Source of the DNA: Pectobacterium sp013449375
GTDB lineage: Bacteria; Pseudomonadota; Gammaproteobacteria; Enterobacterales; Enterobacteriaceae
Assembly (NCBI RefSeq): GCF_048593165.1
Contig: NZ_CP184271.1
DNA length: 64,000 bases
Strand: one strand, 5' to 3'
Part shown: in pieces, positions 8,953-17,870 of the stretch
Position numbering within the stretch: the first letter of the stretch is position 1
How the letters are laid out: the number at the start of each line of letters is the position of its first letter
The notes under the pieces: model-generated
Database searches by the model: none
Told to the model about the DNA's origin: nothing
The model's input: the letters and a program-made list of their open reading frames with translations, nothing else
Position numbers and translations under genes: made by a program

Positions 8953-10032
8953 ATGTCCAGACTTAATACTCTCTCCAAAGCAAAAGGACTGTTCAAGCGT
9001 CAGGCGCTGAAAAAAATTGCGGCTACGGCTTTTCTGGTGACGATGGCCTGTCAGGCACAGGCGGAATCCGTCACGGTGATCTCATTCGGCGGTTTAAACA
9101 AAGATGCGCAGGATAAGGCATTTTACAAACCGTTCGCTGCGGCGGGCAAAGGTACGGTGGAAGCCGGTGAGTATAACGGCGAAATGGCGCGTATCCGGGC
9201 GATGGTGGAAACCGGACAGGTAGGTTGGGACGTGGTGGAAGTCGAAGGCCCTGAGCTGATGCGTGGCTGTAGTGAAGGGTTGTTTGAGCCACTGGATTGG
9301 TCAAAGCTCGGTGACCAATCCCAGTTTGTTAAAGGGGCGGTCACCGAATGTGGCGCGGGGATTTTCCTGTGGTCAACCGTTCTAACCTATAACGCTCAGA
9401 AGCTGAAGCAGGCACCGAAAAGCTGGGCCGATTTCTGGAATGTGAAAGCGTATCCCGGCAAACGTGCGTTACGTAAAAGCGCCAAATTTACGCTGGAAAT
9501 CGCGCTGCTGGCCGATGGCGTGAAGCGTGAAGATCTCTACAAGGTACTGGCGACGCCGCAAGGGGTCGATCGCGCCTTTAAGAAACTGGATGAGATCAAA
9601 TCCAACATTCAGTGGTGGGAATCTGGCGCACAGCCGCTGCAATGGCTGGTGTCGGGCGATGTGGTGATGACGTCTGCGTATAACGGTCGTGTTTCGGCGG
9701 CGCAGAAAGAAGGGCATGACTTCAAGATCGTCTGGGCCGACAGCATTTACGATCTGGATAGCTGGGCGATCGTCAAAGGCTCCAAGCACAAGGCGCTGGC
9801 GGAGCAGTTTATTGCGTTTGCCAACCAGCCGGAAAACCAAAAAATATTCGCCGAGAACATTCCTTATGGCCCGACACACGTCAAAACCACCAGCCTGCTA
9901 ACGCCAGCCGTCGCTGCCAATCTGCCGACTGCGCCGGATAATTTGGCACAGGCATTGCAGGTAGATACTGAGTTTTGGATCGATCACGGTGAAGAGCTGG
10001 AGCAGCGTTTTAACGCCTGGGCCGCGCAGTAA
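8953..10032 (+). CDS. PotD-like periplasmic substrate-binding protein (polyamine/amine ABC importer)
   Basis: The 359-residue protein starts with a long signal peptide: a basic N-region (KAKGLFKRQALKK), a hydrophobic core (AATAFLVTMA), and probable cleavage after AQA near residue 37-38. The mature part resembles the PotD/PotF family in length and in the GDVVMTSAYNGR segment. It would capture a small cationic or amino substrate in the periplasm and pass it to the two permeases that follow. AGGAGC at 8940-8945 is the ribosome-binding site. The candidate operator at 8874-8883 suggests control by the distant GntR protein. Confidence 0.9.
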   Translation: MSRLNTLSKAKGLFKRQALKKIAATAFLVTMACQAQAESVTVISFGGLNKDAQDKAFYKPFAAAGKGTVEAGEYNGEMARIRAMVETGQVGWDVVEVEGPELMRGCSEGLFEPLDWSKLGDQSQFVKGAVTECGAGIFLWSTVLTYNAQKLKQAPKSWADFWNVKAYPGKRALRKSAKFTLEIALLADGVKREDLYKVLATPQGVDRAFKKLDEIKSNIQWWESGAQPLQWLVSGDVVMTSAYNGRVSAAQKEGHDFKIVWADSIYDLDSWAIVKGSKHKALAEQFIAFANQPENQKIFAENIPYGPTHVKTTSLLTPAVAANLPTAPDNLAQALQVDTEFWIDHGEELEQRFNAWAAQ

Positions 10033-10074
10033 AGCCGTAGTGGTTGACCGTACGTGATGATGGAGAAAGAGCCT

Positions 10075-11343
10075 ATGTCCCAAAGCGATGTCGTCGCCGC
10101 TGTACCGTCTGGCGGAAACGAGGAAAATTCGACCTTGAAGCAGCAACTGTGGTTAGCGCAGAGAGCCTATAAGAAGCGTTCGCTGCTGCTGATTGCGCCG
10201 CTGTTTCTGTTTATCGTGGTGAGTTTTCTCTTCCCGATCACCTCGATTTTGGGGAAAAGCGTCTCCAATCCGGAATTGCGCGACAATATGCCACAGACCA
10301 TTGCTGCTATGCGGCAATGGTCGGGCAACAATGTGCCGGATGAAGCGGTCTTTCGGGCGTTGGTCGGCGATCTGCGCGATGCCCGCAGCAGCGGCAAATT
10401 AAGCACGATCACCAAACGACTGGGGTATGAAGGGGCGGAATTCCGTACCTTGATTACCCGTACATTGCGTAAGCTGCCCGCTGAGGGCAGCAACGACATG
10501 CGCGACCAACTGATACGCGAGCAGCCGATGTGGGGAGAACTGGCGACCTGGCGAACGTTCGATCGCGCGGCGCGTCCTTTTACCAGCTATTACCTGCTGG
10601 CCGTGTTTGACCATAAAGTTGACGCCACCACGCAGCAGATTGTCCCGCAGCCTGCCGATCAGGCGCTGTATGTCGACGTGCTGCTGCGCACGTTGCTGAT
10701 GGCGGGTGTGGTGACGCTATTATGTGTGGGGTTAGGGTATCCACTGGCCTATTGGCTGGCGAAACAGCCATCTAATCGGGCGAACCTGTTGCTGATTCTG
10801 GTGTTGCTGCCGTTCTGGACATCGCTGATCGTGCGCACCGCGAGCTGGATTGTACTGCTACAGTCGGGTGGGTTGATTAACCGTTCGCTGATGAACATCG
10901 GTGTTATCGATGAACCGCTGGTGCTGGTGTTCAACCGTATTGGCGTCTACATCTCGATGACCCACATCCTGCTGCCGTTCTTTATTCTTCCGCTGTACGC
11001 GGTGATGAAAGGCATTTCCCCGAATTACGTGCGGGCGGCCGTTTCACTGGGGGCGCATCCGTTTATCGCCTTCTGGCGGGTTTATGTGCCGCAAACGTAC
11101 GCGGGTGTCACGGCAGGGGCGCTGCTGGTCTTCATGATGGCGATTGGCTACTACATTACGCCAGCGCTGCTGGGAGGACCGAGTGACCAAATGCTGAGCT
11201 ATTTTGTTGCGTTCTTCACCAATACCACGATGAATTGGGGAATGGCGGCCGCGCTGGGTACACAACTGCTGGTTATCGTAACGCTGCTGTATGTGGTGTA
11301 CATCCGCGTGACGCGCACCAATGCGGAAGCGGCGGCGCACTAG
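10075..11343 (+). CDS. PotB-like ABC transporter permease
   Basis: A 422-residue inner-membrane permease. TM1 (LLLIAPLFLFIVVSFLFP) is followed by a large hydrophilic loop of about 130 residues, then five more helices and the EAA-type loop SLGAHPFIAFWRVYVPQTYAG that contacts the ATPase. The long first loop is typical of a PotB/PotH subgroup whose members are longer than PotB itself. The ATG at 10075 is chosen because GGAGAAAG sits at 10062-10069. Starts at 10054-10060 lack such a site. It follows the binding protein by 42 bases and precedes the second permease by 35. Confidence 0.9.
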   Translation: MSQSDVVAAVPSGGNEENSTLKQQLWLAQRAYKKRSLLLIAPLFLFIVVSFLFPITSILGKSVSNPELRDNMPQTIAAMRQWSGNNVPDEAVFRALVGDLRDARSSGKLSTITKRLGYEGAEFRTLITRTLRKLPAEGSNDMRDQLIREQPMWGELATWRTFDRAARPFTSYYLLAVFDHKVDATTQQIVPQPADQALYVDVLLRTLLMAGVVTLLCVGLGYPLAYWLAKQPSNRANLLLILVLLPFWTSLIVRTASWIVLLQSGGLINRSLMNIGVIDEPLVLVFNRIGVYISMTHILLPFFILPLYAVMKGISPNYVRAAVSLGAHPFIAFWRVYVPQTYAGVTAGALLVFMMAIGYYITPALLGGPSDQMLSYFVAFFTNTTMNWGMAAALGTQLLVIVTLLYVVYIRVTRTNAEAAAH

Positions 11344-11378
11344 CACGCTATCTGTAACCTTATACTGGGAGATAACCA

Positions 11379-12197
11379 ATGAGACAGCAAGGTGAAGTGG
11401 TGATCCGTCTGTGGAACACGTTCTTTAATTTCTACGGGGCGGCGATGCTGTTGTTTTTGATTGTCCCTGTGCTGGTGATTGTTCCACTTTCGTTTAATGC
11501 CGGTTCGTTTCTGAGCTATCCGCTGACGGGATTTTCCTTGCGCTGGTATCGCGAGTTTTTCAACTCCAGCGAGTGGCTGGGGGCGCTGGGCAACAGCCTG
11601 CTGATTGCTCCACTGGCTACGCTGCTGGCGACGGTGCTCGGCGTGCTGGCCTCCGTTGGGCTGGTACGCGGTGAGTTTCGCGGTAAATCACTGGTGATGG
11701 CGGTATTGATTTCACCGATGATTGCGCCGGTGGTGATTGTCGCCGTAGGGATGTTTTTCTTCTTTGCCAAGCTATCGCTGTTGAACAGCTATTTGGGGCT
11801 GGTCTTGGCACATGCCATGCTGGGGGTGCCGTTCGTGGTGATTACGGTCACGGCGGTATTGAAGAACTACGATCACAATCTGACGCGAGCCGCAGCCAGT
11901 TTGGGGGCTTCGCCGCTGCTGGCATTTCGCAAGGTGACGTTTCCGCTGATTGCGCCCGGCGTGTTCTCGGGGGCGCTCTTTGCCTTTGCGACCTCGTTTG
12001 ATGAAGTGATCGTCACGCTGTTCCTCGCCAGTCCGCGCCAACGCACGCTGCCGCTACAGATGTTTGCTGGTATCCGTGAGAACCTCGACCCGACGATAGC
12101 CGCTGCCGCGACCATGATGGTGGGCGCCGCGCTCGTCCTGCTCATCGTGATGGAGATTTTACGCCGCCGTTCAGAACGGTTACGGAGTGGGGGTTAG
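11379..12197 (+). CDS. PotC-like ABC transporter permease
   Basis: A 272-residue permease with six predicted helices and the EAA loop ASLGASPLLAFRKVTFPLIAPG in its C-terminal half. It is the usual partner of the larger PotB-type permease just upstream. Together with the binding protein it forms an importer that lacks its own ATPase. The PotA-type ATPase at 2935-4029 is the probable energising subunit. GGGAGAT at 11367-11373 is the ribosome-binding site. Confidence 0.9.
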   Translation: MRQQGEVVIRLWNTFFNFYGAAMLLFLIVPVLVIVPLSFNAGSFLSYPLTGFSLRWYREFFNSSEWLGALGNSLLIAPLATLLATVLGVLASVGLVRGEFRGKSLVMAVLISPMIAPVVIVAVGMFFFFAKLSLLNSYLGLVLAHAMLGVPFVVITVTAVLKNYDHNLTRAAASLGASPLLAFRKVTFPLIAPGVFSGALFAFATSFDEVIVTLFLASPRQRTLPLQMFAGIRENLDPTIAAAATMMVGAALVLLIVMEILRRRSERLRSGG

Positions 12198-12283
12198 GTG
12201 GGGAATCAAGTACTACATGTCATGTGAGGATGTTTCGTGCGCGTTGATATTGTATTTCTCCCTTTGCATGGGATAGCGCACGA

Positions 12284-12436
12284 CCAAGGGCGGCTCAGTT
12301 GCCGTCGCCCTTGGAACCCTGGCTTTTTGGCGGTTCATGATGCCGCTACGCGGTGCCTTCAGAGATAACGTTTTCCTGACGGACCGCCAGTGACGCGTTC
12401 CCTACGCGGCACTGGCTTTCGCAGCATCCATGCTGC
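12284..12436. repeat. Palindrome-rich intergenic element
   Basis: The gap between the PotC-like gene and the SDR gene contains CCAAGGGCG (12284-12292) paired with CGCCCTTGG (12306-12314) and the self-complementary GCAGCATCCATGCTGC (12421-12436). An AACGTTTTCCTGA-like string is repeated in modified form near 12445. No gene is credible here. The GC-rich dyads suggest a dispersed REP-like repeat or a terminator array. Copy number in the genome cannot be judged from one window. Confidence 0.45.
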
Positions 12437-12533
12437 TCATCCTGAAAAACGTTTTCTCTTCAGCATCATTTTACGCCACGAGAAGAGACCGGTTTTTGCT
12501 GAAATTTTTCAGCTTTTTTTAAAACTCAATTTA

Positions 12534-12563
12534 TGATGCATCAAACACCATTTTGATGAATCG
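12534..12563. promoter_or_regulatory. TGATGCATCA palindrome plus a degenerate copy, candidate GntR-family operator (SDR operon)
   Basis: The perfect palindrome TGATGCATCA at 12534-12543 is followed 10 bases later by TGATGAATCG (8 of 10 identical) at 12554-12563. The pair lies 41-71 bases before the ATG of the SDR gene. The same 10-mer precedes the transporter operon and the GntR gene. Confidence 0.55.
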
Positions 12564-12604
12564 CCTACAATATTATCGTGTACAACAGGCTCAGGAGATT
12601 CGGT

Positions 12605-13339
12605 ATGACAGCACAAAAAACACTTTTGCTGACCGGTGCCAGTCGGGGCATCGGGCATGCCACCGTCAAGCATTTCCACGCGGCGGGGTGGCGGATCTTT
12701 ACCGCATCGCGTCAGAACTGGGCGGAAGAGTGCCCGTGGGCGGAAAAGCTGCTTAATCACATTCATCTCGATTTGGAAGATATCGACAGCCTGCAACAGA
12801 CACTGCCGCTGATTAAGGAAAAGCTGGGCGGACGGCTGGATGCGTTGGTCGACAACGCGGGGATTTCGCCAAAAGGCGCAGACGGGCAGCGTTTGGGCGT
12901 GCGTGACACGGATTATGCGACCTGGCTGCGGGTCTTTAACGTCAACCTGTTTTCCTGTGCGCTGTTGGCAAACGGCTTGTTTGACGAGCTAAAAGCATCA
13001 CAGGGTTGCGTGATTAATGTGACCTCGATTGCCGGATCGCGGGTTCATCCTTTTGCTGGTGTGGCTTATGCCACGTCAAAAGCGGCGCTGTCCGCATTGA
13101 CGCGAGAAATGGCCTTTGATTTTGGTCCGCACGGCGTCCGTGTGAATGCGATTGCACCGGGAGAAATCGAAACCTCGATTTTGTCCCCTGGGACGGGCGA
13201 TATCATTGAACGACAGGTGCCGATGCAGCGCTTGGGCAAACCTGAAGAGGTCGCCAGCCTGATCTATTTCCTCTGCACGTCCGGTGCCTCTTATGTCAAC
13301 GGTGCGGAAATCCATATCAACGGAGGACAACATGTCTGA
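12605..13339 (+). CDS. Short-chain dehydrogenase/reductase
   Basis: The 244-residue protein is a classical SDR: cofactor motif TGASRGIG (10-17), NAG at 84-86, catalytic Ser141, Tyr155 and Lys159 (YATSK). It would oxidise or reduce a hydroxyl or keto group with NAD(P). GGAG at 12595-12598 supports the ATG at 12605 over the upstream in-frame start at 12578. It overlaps the following kinase-like gene by 8 bases, which implies coupled translation and a shared pathway. The substrate is not identifiable. An alcohol related to the kinase substrate is the simplest inference. Confidence 0.9.
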   Translation: MTAQKTLLLTGASRGIGHATVKHFHAAGWRIFTASRQNWAEECPWAEKLLNHIHLDLEDIDSLQQTLPLIKEKLGGRLDALVDNAGISPKGADGQRLGVRDTDYATWLRVFNVNLFSCALLANGLFDELKASQGCVINVTSIAGSRVHPFAGVAYATSKAALSALTREMAFDFGPHGVRVNAIAPGEIETSILSPGTGDIIERQVPMQRLGKPEEVASLIYFLCTSGASYVNGAEIHINGGQHV

Positions 13340-14456
13340 CGGACGACTCAGCGTACTTTTCCCTTCACATCCGCCTTCGGCGTCTAATCAGTCGGTATTT
13401 GCCGAGACGGTATCGCACGACGATGAACTGATGACGCAGGCCGTACCGCAGGTTTCCTGCCCGCAGGCACTGGCGATCGCGCAGCAGGAATATGGCTTGT
13501 CTGGGCAGATGACGCTGTTACAGGGCGAGCGCGATATGAATTTCTGCCTGACGGTCACGCCAGATGAGCGCTATATGCTCAAGGTGATCAACGCAGCGGA
13601 ACCTGCCGACGTCAGCGATTTCCAGACTGCGTTGCTGCTGCACCTTGCGCAGCAGGCGCCTGAATTGCCTGTACCGCGAATCCAGCCGACAACAGCAGGT
13701 CGGGCGGAAACCCGCGTTGAGATTGATGGCGAGCAGCTGCGCGTCCGGTTAGTGAGCTATCTGGCAGGAATGCCGCAGCACCTGGCCGCGCCTTCAACGG
13801 CATTGATGCCGCAGTTGGGCGGCACGCTGGCGCAGTTAGACAACGCACTTCACGGCTTTACGCATCCGGCGGCGAACCGCTCTCTGCTGTGGGATATCAG
13901 CCGCGCAGAGCAGGTACGTCCTTACCTTGATTTCATTTCTGAGCGGCAGCAGCACCAGCATCTTCTGCGTATTTTTGACCGCTATGACAGCCGAGTCGCC
14001 CCTGCATTAGCGACCTTGCGTCGCCAGGTCATTCATAATGATTTAAATCCGCATAACGTGCTGGTAGCTGGGACGTCACCGATGCGGGTGACGGGCATTA
14101 TCGATTTTGGCGACGCGGTATTGGCCCCGTTAATCTGCGAAGTGGCAACAGCGCTGGCGTATCAGGTGAGCGATGGGACGGATCTGCTGGAACAGGTTGT
14201 GCCTTTTATTGCTGCGTATCACCAGAACAGGCCGCTCGCGCCGGAGGAGATCGTGCTACTGCCGGATTTAATTGCGACCCGCATGGCGCTGACCTTAACC
14301 ATTGCGCAGTGGCGGGCGTCACGCTATCCCGATAATCGGGAATATCTGTTGCGCAATGTGCCGCGCTGTTGGCACAGTTTGCAGCGCATCGCGACCTATT
14401 CCCATGTGCAGTTTGTGACTCGTTTACAGCAGGTTTGCCCGGAGGATGTGCGATGA
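13332..14456 (+). CDS. APH-fold phosphotransferase, hydroxylysine-kinase-like
   Basis: The 374-residue protein has the aminoglycoside phosphotransferase/choline kinase fold signatures: catalytic loop HNDLNPHN (235-242) and the metal-binding IDFGD (257-261). Next to a class-III PLP enzyme of the phospholyase type, it best resembles the hydroxylysine kinase (AGPHD1) family, which phosphorylates an amino-alcohol hydroxyl. It starts inside the SDR gene and its stop overlaps the next start (ATGA), so the three genes form a tight operon. Homoserine-kinase-II-like or antibiotic-kinase roles are alternatives but fit the context less well. Confidence 0.8.
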   Translation: MSDGRLSVLFPSHPPSASNQSVFAETVSHDDELMTQAVPQVSCPQALAIAQQEYGLSGQMTLLQGERDMNFCLTVTPDERYMLKVINAAEPADVSDFQTALLLHLAQQAPELPVPRIQPTTAGRAETRVEIDGEQLRVRLVSYLAGMPQHLAAPSTALMPQLGGTLAQLDNALHGFTHPAANRSLLWDISRAEQVRPYLDFISERQQHQHLLRIFDRYDSRVAPALATLRRQVIHNDLNPHNVLVAGTSPMRVTGIIDFGDAVLAPLICEVATALAYQVSDGTDLLEQVVPFIAAYHQNRPLAPEEIVLLPDLIATRMALTLTIAQWRASRYPDNREYLLRNVPRCWHSLQRIATYSHVQFVTRLQQVCPEDVR

Positions 14457-15754
14457 ATCAGAGCGAAATCACGTCTGAAATGACCACGACAGAAGCACTG
14501 CTGGCGCGCCGTCAGCGGGTATTGGGCAGCGGTTACCGCCTGTTTTATGAAGAACCGCTGCATGTTGCGCGCGGCGAGGGCGTGTGGTTGGTCGATCATC
14601 AGGGGAAACGCTATCTGGATGTGTATAACAATGTGGCCTCGGTCGGACACTGTCACCCCGCAGTGGTGGAGGCGATAGCGCAACAAAGCGCTCAGCTCAA
14701 CACCCACACACGGTATTTGCACTCAGCCATTGTCGATTTTGCGGAGGACTTGCTCAGCGAGTTCCCTGCTGAGTTGAACAACGTGATGCTGACCTGTACC
14801 GGCAGTGAGGCCAACGATCTGGCGTTGCGCATTGCCCGACACACCACGGGGGGGACGGGCGTATTGGTGACGCGTTGGGCGTACCACGGCGTCACCAGTT
14901 TGCTGGCGGAGCTGTCGCCGTCGCTGGGCGATGGCGTGGCGCGCGGTAACCATGTGAAACTGATTGATGCACCGGATACCTATCGTCAACCCGGCGCGTT
15001 TCTTACCAGTATTCGTAACGCGCTGGCACAGATGCAGCAGGAAGGCATTCGTCCCGCCGCGCTGCTGGTAGATACCATTTTCTCCAGCGATGGCGTGTTC
15101 TGCGCACCGGAAGGCGAAATGGCGCAGGCGGCGGCGCTCATTCGTCAGGCGGGTGGGGTGTTTATCGCGGATGAAGTGCAACCGGGTTTTGGCCGCACTG
15201 GGGAATCAATGTGGGGCTTTGCGCGTCACGGTATTGTCCCCGATCTGGTGAGTTTAGGGAAACCGATGGGCAACGGGCATCCCATTGCTGGACTGGTTGG
15301 GCGTTCCGCGCTGTTCGATGCATTCGGGCGAGATGTCCGCTATTTCAATACGTTCGGCGGCAATCCGGTGTCCTGTCAGGCGGCGCACGCGGTGCTGCGG
15401 GTGATTCGGGAAGAACAGTTACAGCAGAATGCCCTGCGCGTGGGTCATTACCTGCGGCAAGGGTTACAGCAGTTAGCGCAGGATTTCCCACTGATTGGCG
15501 ATATTCGGGCTTACGGCCTGTTTATCGGTGTTGAACTGGTCAGCGACCGTGAAAGCAAAGCGCCAGCAAAGGAATCCGCATTGCAGGTGGTGAATGCCAT
15601 GCGCCAGCGCGGTGTGCTGATCAGCACGACGGGGCCAGCGGCGAACGTGCTGAAAATTCGTCCGCCACTGGTGTTTCAGGAAGAACACGCCGATGTGTTT
15701 TTAACCACGCTGAGCGATGTGTTAAAGGTCACCGACACCCGCACATGGGAATAA
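14453..15754 (+). CDS. Class-III PLP enzyme, AGXT2L-type amino-alcohol phosphate phospholyase or aminotransferase
   Basis: The 433-residue protein is a class-III PLP enzyme with GSEANDLALRIAR (117-129), IADEVQPGFGRTG (238-250) and the PLP lysine in SLGKPMGNGHP (Lys270). The early YLDVYNNVASVGHCHP segment and the GKPMGNGHP motif are typical of the AGXT2L group (phosphoethanolamine and 5-phosphohydroxylysine phospholyases). An upstream kinase feeding a phosphorylated amino alcohol to it would give an aldehyde, ammonia and phosphate. This is inference from families and operon order. A plain aminotransferase is the alternative. It overlaps the kinase gene by four bases. Confidence 0.82.
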   Translation: MNQSEITSEMTTTEALLARRQRVLGSGYRLFYEEPLHVARGEGVWLVDHQGKRYLDVYNNVASVGHCHPAVVEAIAQQSAQLNTHTRYLHSAIVDFAEDLLSEFPAELNNVMLTCTGSEANDLALRIARHTTGGTGVLVTRWAYHGVTSLLAELSPSLGDGVARGNHVKLIDAPDTYRQPGAFLTSIRNALAQMQQEGIRPAALLVDTIFSSDGVFCAPEGEMAQAAALIRQAGGVFIADEVQPGFGRTGESMWGFARHGIVPDLVSLGKPMGNGHPIAGLVGRSALFDAFGRDVRYFNTFGGNPVSCQAAHAVLRVIREEQLQQNALRVGHYLRQGLQQLAQDFPLIGDIRAYGLFIGVELVSDRESKAPAKESALQVVNAMRQRGVLISTTGPAANVLKIRPPLVFQEEHADVFLTTLSDVLKVTDTRTWE

Positions 15755-15788
15755 TCAATCGTGCGGGTGACGTGAAAAGGCAAGGTGA

Positions 15789-17315
15789 TTAGATACGGAA
15801 CGCTGCAACGGCATGACTAAGTTCATCTGCCCGCTCGGACAGCGAACTGGCGGCCGCGGCAGCTTCGTTAACCAGCGCGGCATTTTGCTGCGTGACCGTT
15901 TCCATCTGTGAAATCGCGGTATTAATCTGCCCGATACCCAGACTTTGTTCATTGCTGGCGGTAGACATTTCGGTCACGATCGAGGCCACGTGTTTGATGT
16001 CTTCCACCACGCTTTGAATCGTGTTGCCTGCGTCGAGGACGGCATGGTGTCCATGATTTGCCTGTTCCACGGACGTCCCGATCAGTTCTTTGATCTCTTT
16101 CGCCGCGTTGGCGCTGCGCTGTGCCAGTGTGCGGACTTCGCCCGCGACGACCGCAAAGCCTCGGCCCTGTTCGCCCGCTCGGGCGGCTTCCACGGCGGCG
16201 TTCAGCGCGAGGATGTTGGTCTGGAAAGCGATGCCGTCGATCACGCCGATAATATTGGTGATTTTCTCTGCGGATGACACCATCTGTTGCATGGCATTGG
16301 TCACATCGACCATCATCTTGCCACCGTCAACGGCACGTTGTGAGGCAGTGGTTGCCAACTGGCTGGCGTGAGCGGCATGGGTGGCGTTCTGTTTAACAGA
16401 GGAGGTCATCTGCTCCATTGACGCCGCCGTTTCCTCCAGCGAACTGGCCTGCTGCTCGGTTCTGGAGGAGAGATCGATGTTGCCGCTGCTGATCTGGCTG
16501 GATGCGGTTGCAATAATGTCGGCGTTGCTGTGTACACGCTCAACGATATCCGTCAAATTCAGTACCATTTCCCGCAGCGCGGTTTGCAACTGTCCCATTT
16601 CATCGCGTGAGGTAATCTCGATACGATGCGTCAGATCGCCGCTTGCGACTTTTCTCGCTAAATCCACGGCATTTTTTATTGGTACGGCGATCGACATAAT
16701 CAATCGCCAGCCGGATAAGGCAACGATGACGACTCCGAACAGTAGGGTAATGACAACGGAAATTAATATATTACTGAAACTACTTTGTGATTCAGAATAC
16801 AGTTCCTGTCCCACATCCGATTGCAAGTTGATCAGTTGGTCAGTGACTTTTTGCAATGGTTCATATTCGTTTTTCAATGTATGATTGATAATATATTCCA
16901 GTGCGTCCCTGTCATTTTTTTCTATTGCACTAATTGCGGGAAGAATAACTTTATTATTGTACTGTTTATATAAGGTAATATATTGTTCTTCTAATTTTTG
17001 TTCATCGCCTGTTAAATAAGTTTTGCTATATAAATCCCATTGGGCATCATAAATTTTTCGTGCTTTTCCAATATGCTCCAGTCCGGTTTTGACGTTGTCC
17101 GGTTGAGAAAGATCAACACTGGCGATTTCAAACATCACGTTATTCATTTGTCTGCTTACATTGCCTAGATACTCCAAGGCGACTAGCCGATCTTGGTACA
17201 GTGTTTTCATCGACTGATTGGTATTGTTCATGCCAAACAGTCCGAGTAGAGAGACAATCAATAGCAATAAAGCCATTAACAACATAACCGAAACTAATTT
17301 AAGTTTAATGCTCAT
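15789..17315 (-). CDS. Methyl-accepting chemotaxis protein
   Basis: A 508-residue chemoreceptor. TM1 is at about residues 9-31, followed by a periplasmic four-helix-bundle sensor of about 155 residues, TM2 at about 188-210, a HAMP domain (about 210-262) and a cytoplasmic signalling domain. Its hairpin tip (EAARAGEQGRGFAVVAGEVR, about 372-391) is the CheA/CheW contact region. The C-terminus (HAVAAFRI) has no CheR-tethering pentapeptide. The ligand is unknown. The gene stands alone on the minus strand, and its 5' flank is markedly AT-rich. Confidence 0.95.
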   Translation of the reverse strand: MSIKLKLVSVMLLMALLLLIVSLLGLFGMNNTNQSMKTLYQDRLVALEYLGNVSRQMNNVMFEIASVDLSQPDNVKTGLEHIGKARKIYDAQWDLYSKTYLTGDEQKLEEQYITLYKQYNNKVILPAISAIEKNDRDALEYIINHTLKNEYEPLQKVTDQLINLQSDVGQELYSESQSSFSNILISVVITLLFGVVIVALSGWRLIMSIAVPIKNAVDLARKVASGDLTHRIEITSRDEMGQLQTALREMVLNLTDIVERVHSNADIIATASSQISSGNIDLSSRTEQQASSLEETAASMEQMTSSVKQNATHAAHASQLATTASQRAVDGGKMMVDVTNAMQQMVSSAEKITNIIGVIDGIAFQTNILALNAAVEAARAGEQGRGFAVVAGEVRTLAQRSANAAKEIKELIGTSVEQANHGHHAVLDAGNTIQSVVEDIKHVASIVTEMSTASNEQSLGIGQINTAISQMETVTQQNAALVNEAAAAASSLSERADELSHAVAAFRI

Positions 17316-17690
17316 AAATACCTCTAATTACTCCCAAGTAAGGAGCGGTAATTCTATATCGACGTAATGAAGAGAAGGTTTATGTTGGGAATGATAAAAA
17401 TTTAAAAATGGTATCAAGGTGATTCTAGCAGCATGTGATGATATTTGTGTAAATATAAGATAAAATTATATCCTGGGAAGGGAGGTTTTATTAAGATATT
17501 ACCCTGAGTGTAAACTTATCGTTACTATAGGATGATGGGGAATATAAGAGAATAAGTGTTAATAACAGCGCGTTAAGGTGTTTTTTTTAAAAAACAACAT
17601 GTGCTTTTTTTTAAAAAAAATGAAACAACGCAAGTGAAGATAATAATGATAATAAATTTCCGTAATTAAATATCATTCACCTGTGGCATT

Positions 17691-17724
17691 CCTCTTCCCC
17701 GCGTAAGAAAACGCGAGGAAGAGG
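17691..17724 (-). terminator. Strong hairpin after a gene remnant
   Basis: CCTCTTCCCCGCG (17691-17703) pairs with CGCGAGGAAGAGG (17712-17724) with a single mismatch around an eight-base loop. It lies directly past the stop codon of the minus-strand remnant at 17731, as a terminator would. Confidence 0.55.
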
Positions 17725-17730
17725 GCTCCG

Positions 17731-17870
17731 TTAGCGGTGCTGTGCTGACTGCTCGGCCTCATGCTGGGTAAAGCACTGCCAGAAATTCTTCGTACCTTTA
17801 TCGCCCAGTGCGCCGGAAAGTGGAAAGGACGAGGTTTGGTGATGCCGTGAATCTCGCGCGATAGCTGGGG
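17731..17870 (-). pseudogene. Possible decayed 3' end of an unrecognised gene
   Basis: On the minus strand a coding-like stretch ends at the TAA at 17731-17733, with the tail GALGDKGTKNFWQCFTQHEA. A little further upstream the plausible coding (LSREIHGITKP) is in a different frame, as if a frameshift occurred near 17840. No start codon or full-length protein exists, and a strong hairpin follows. I do not recognise the family. Confidence 0.35.

Noticed and set aside
12313..12340. GGAACC in the intergenic repeat before the SDR gene as a hrp box.
   Set aside because: The -10 position reads TTCATGA, which does not match CCACNNA, and the string is part of the palindromic element.
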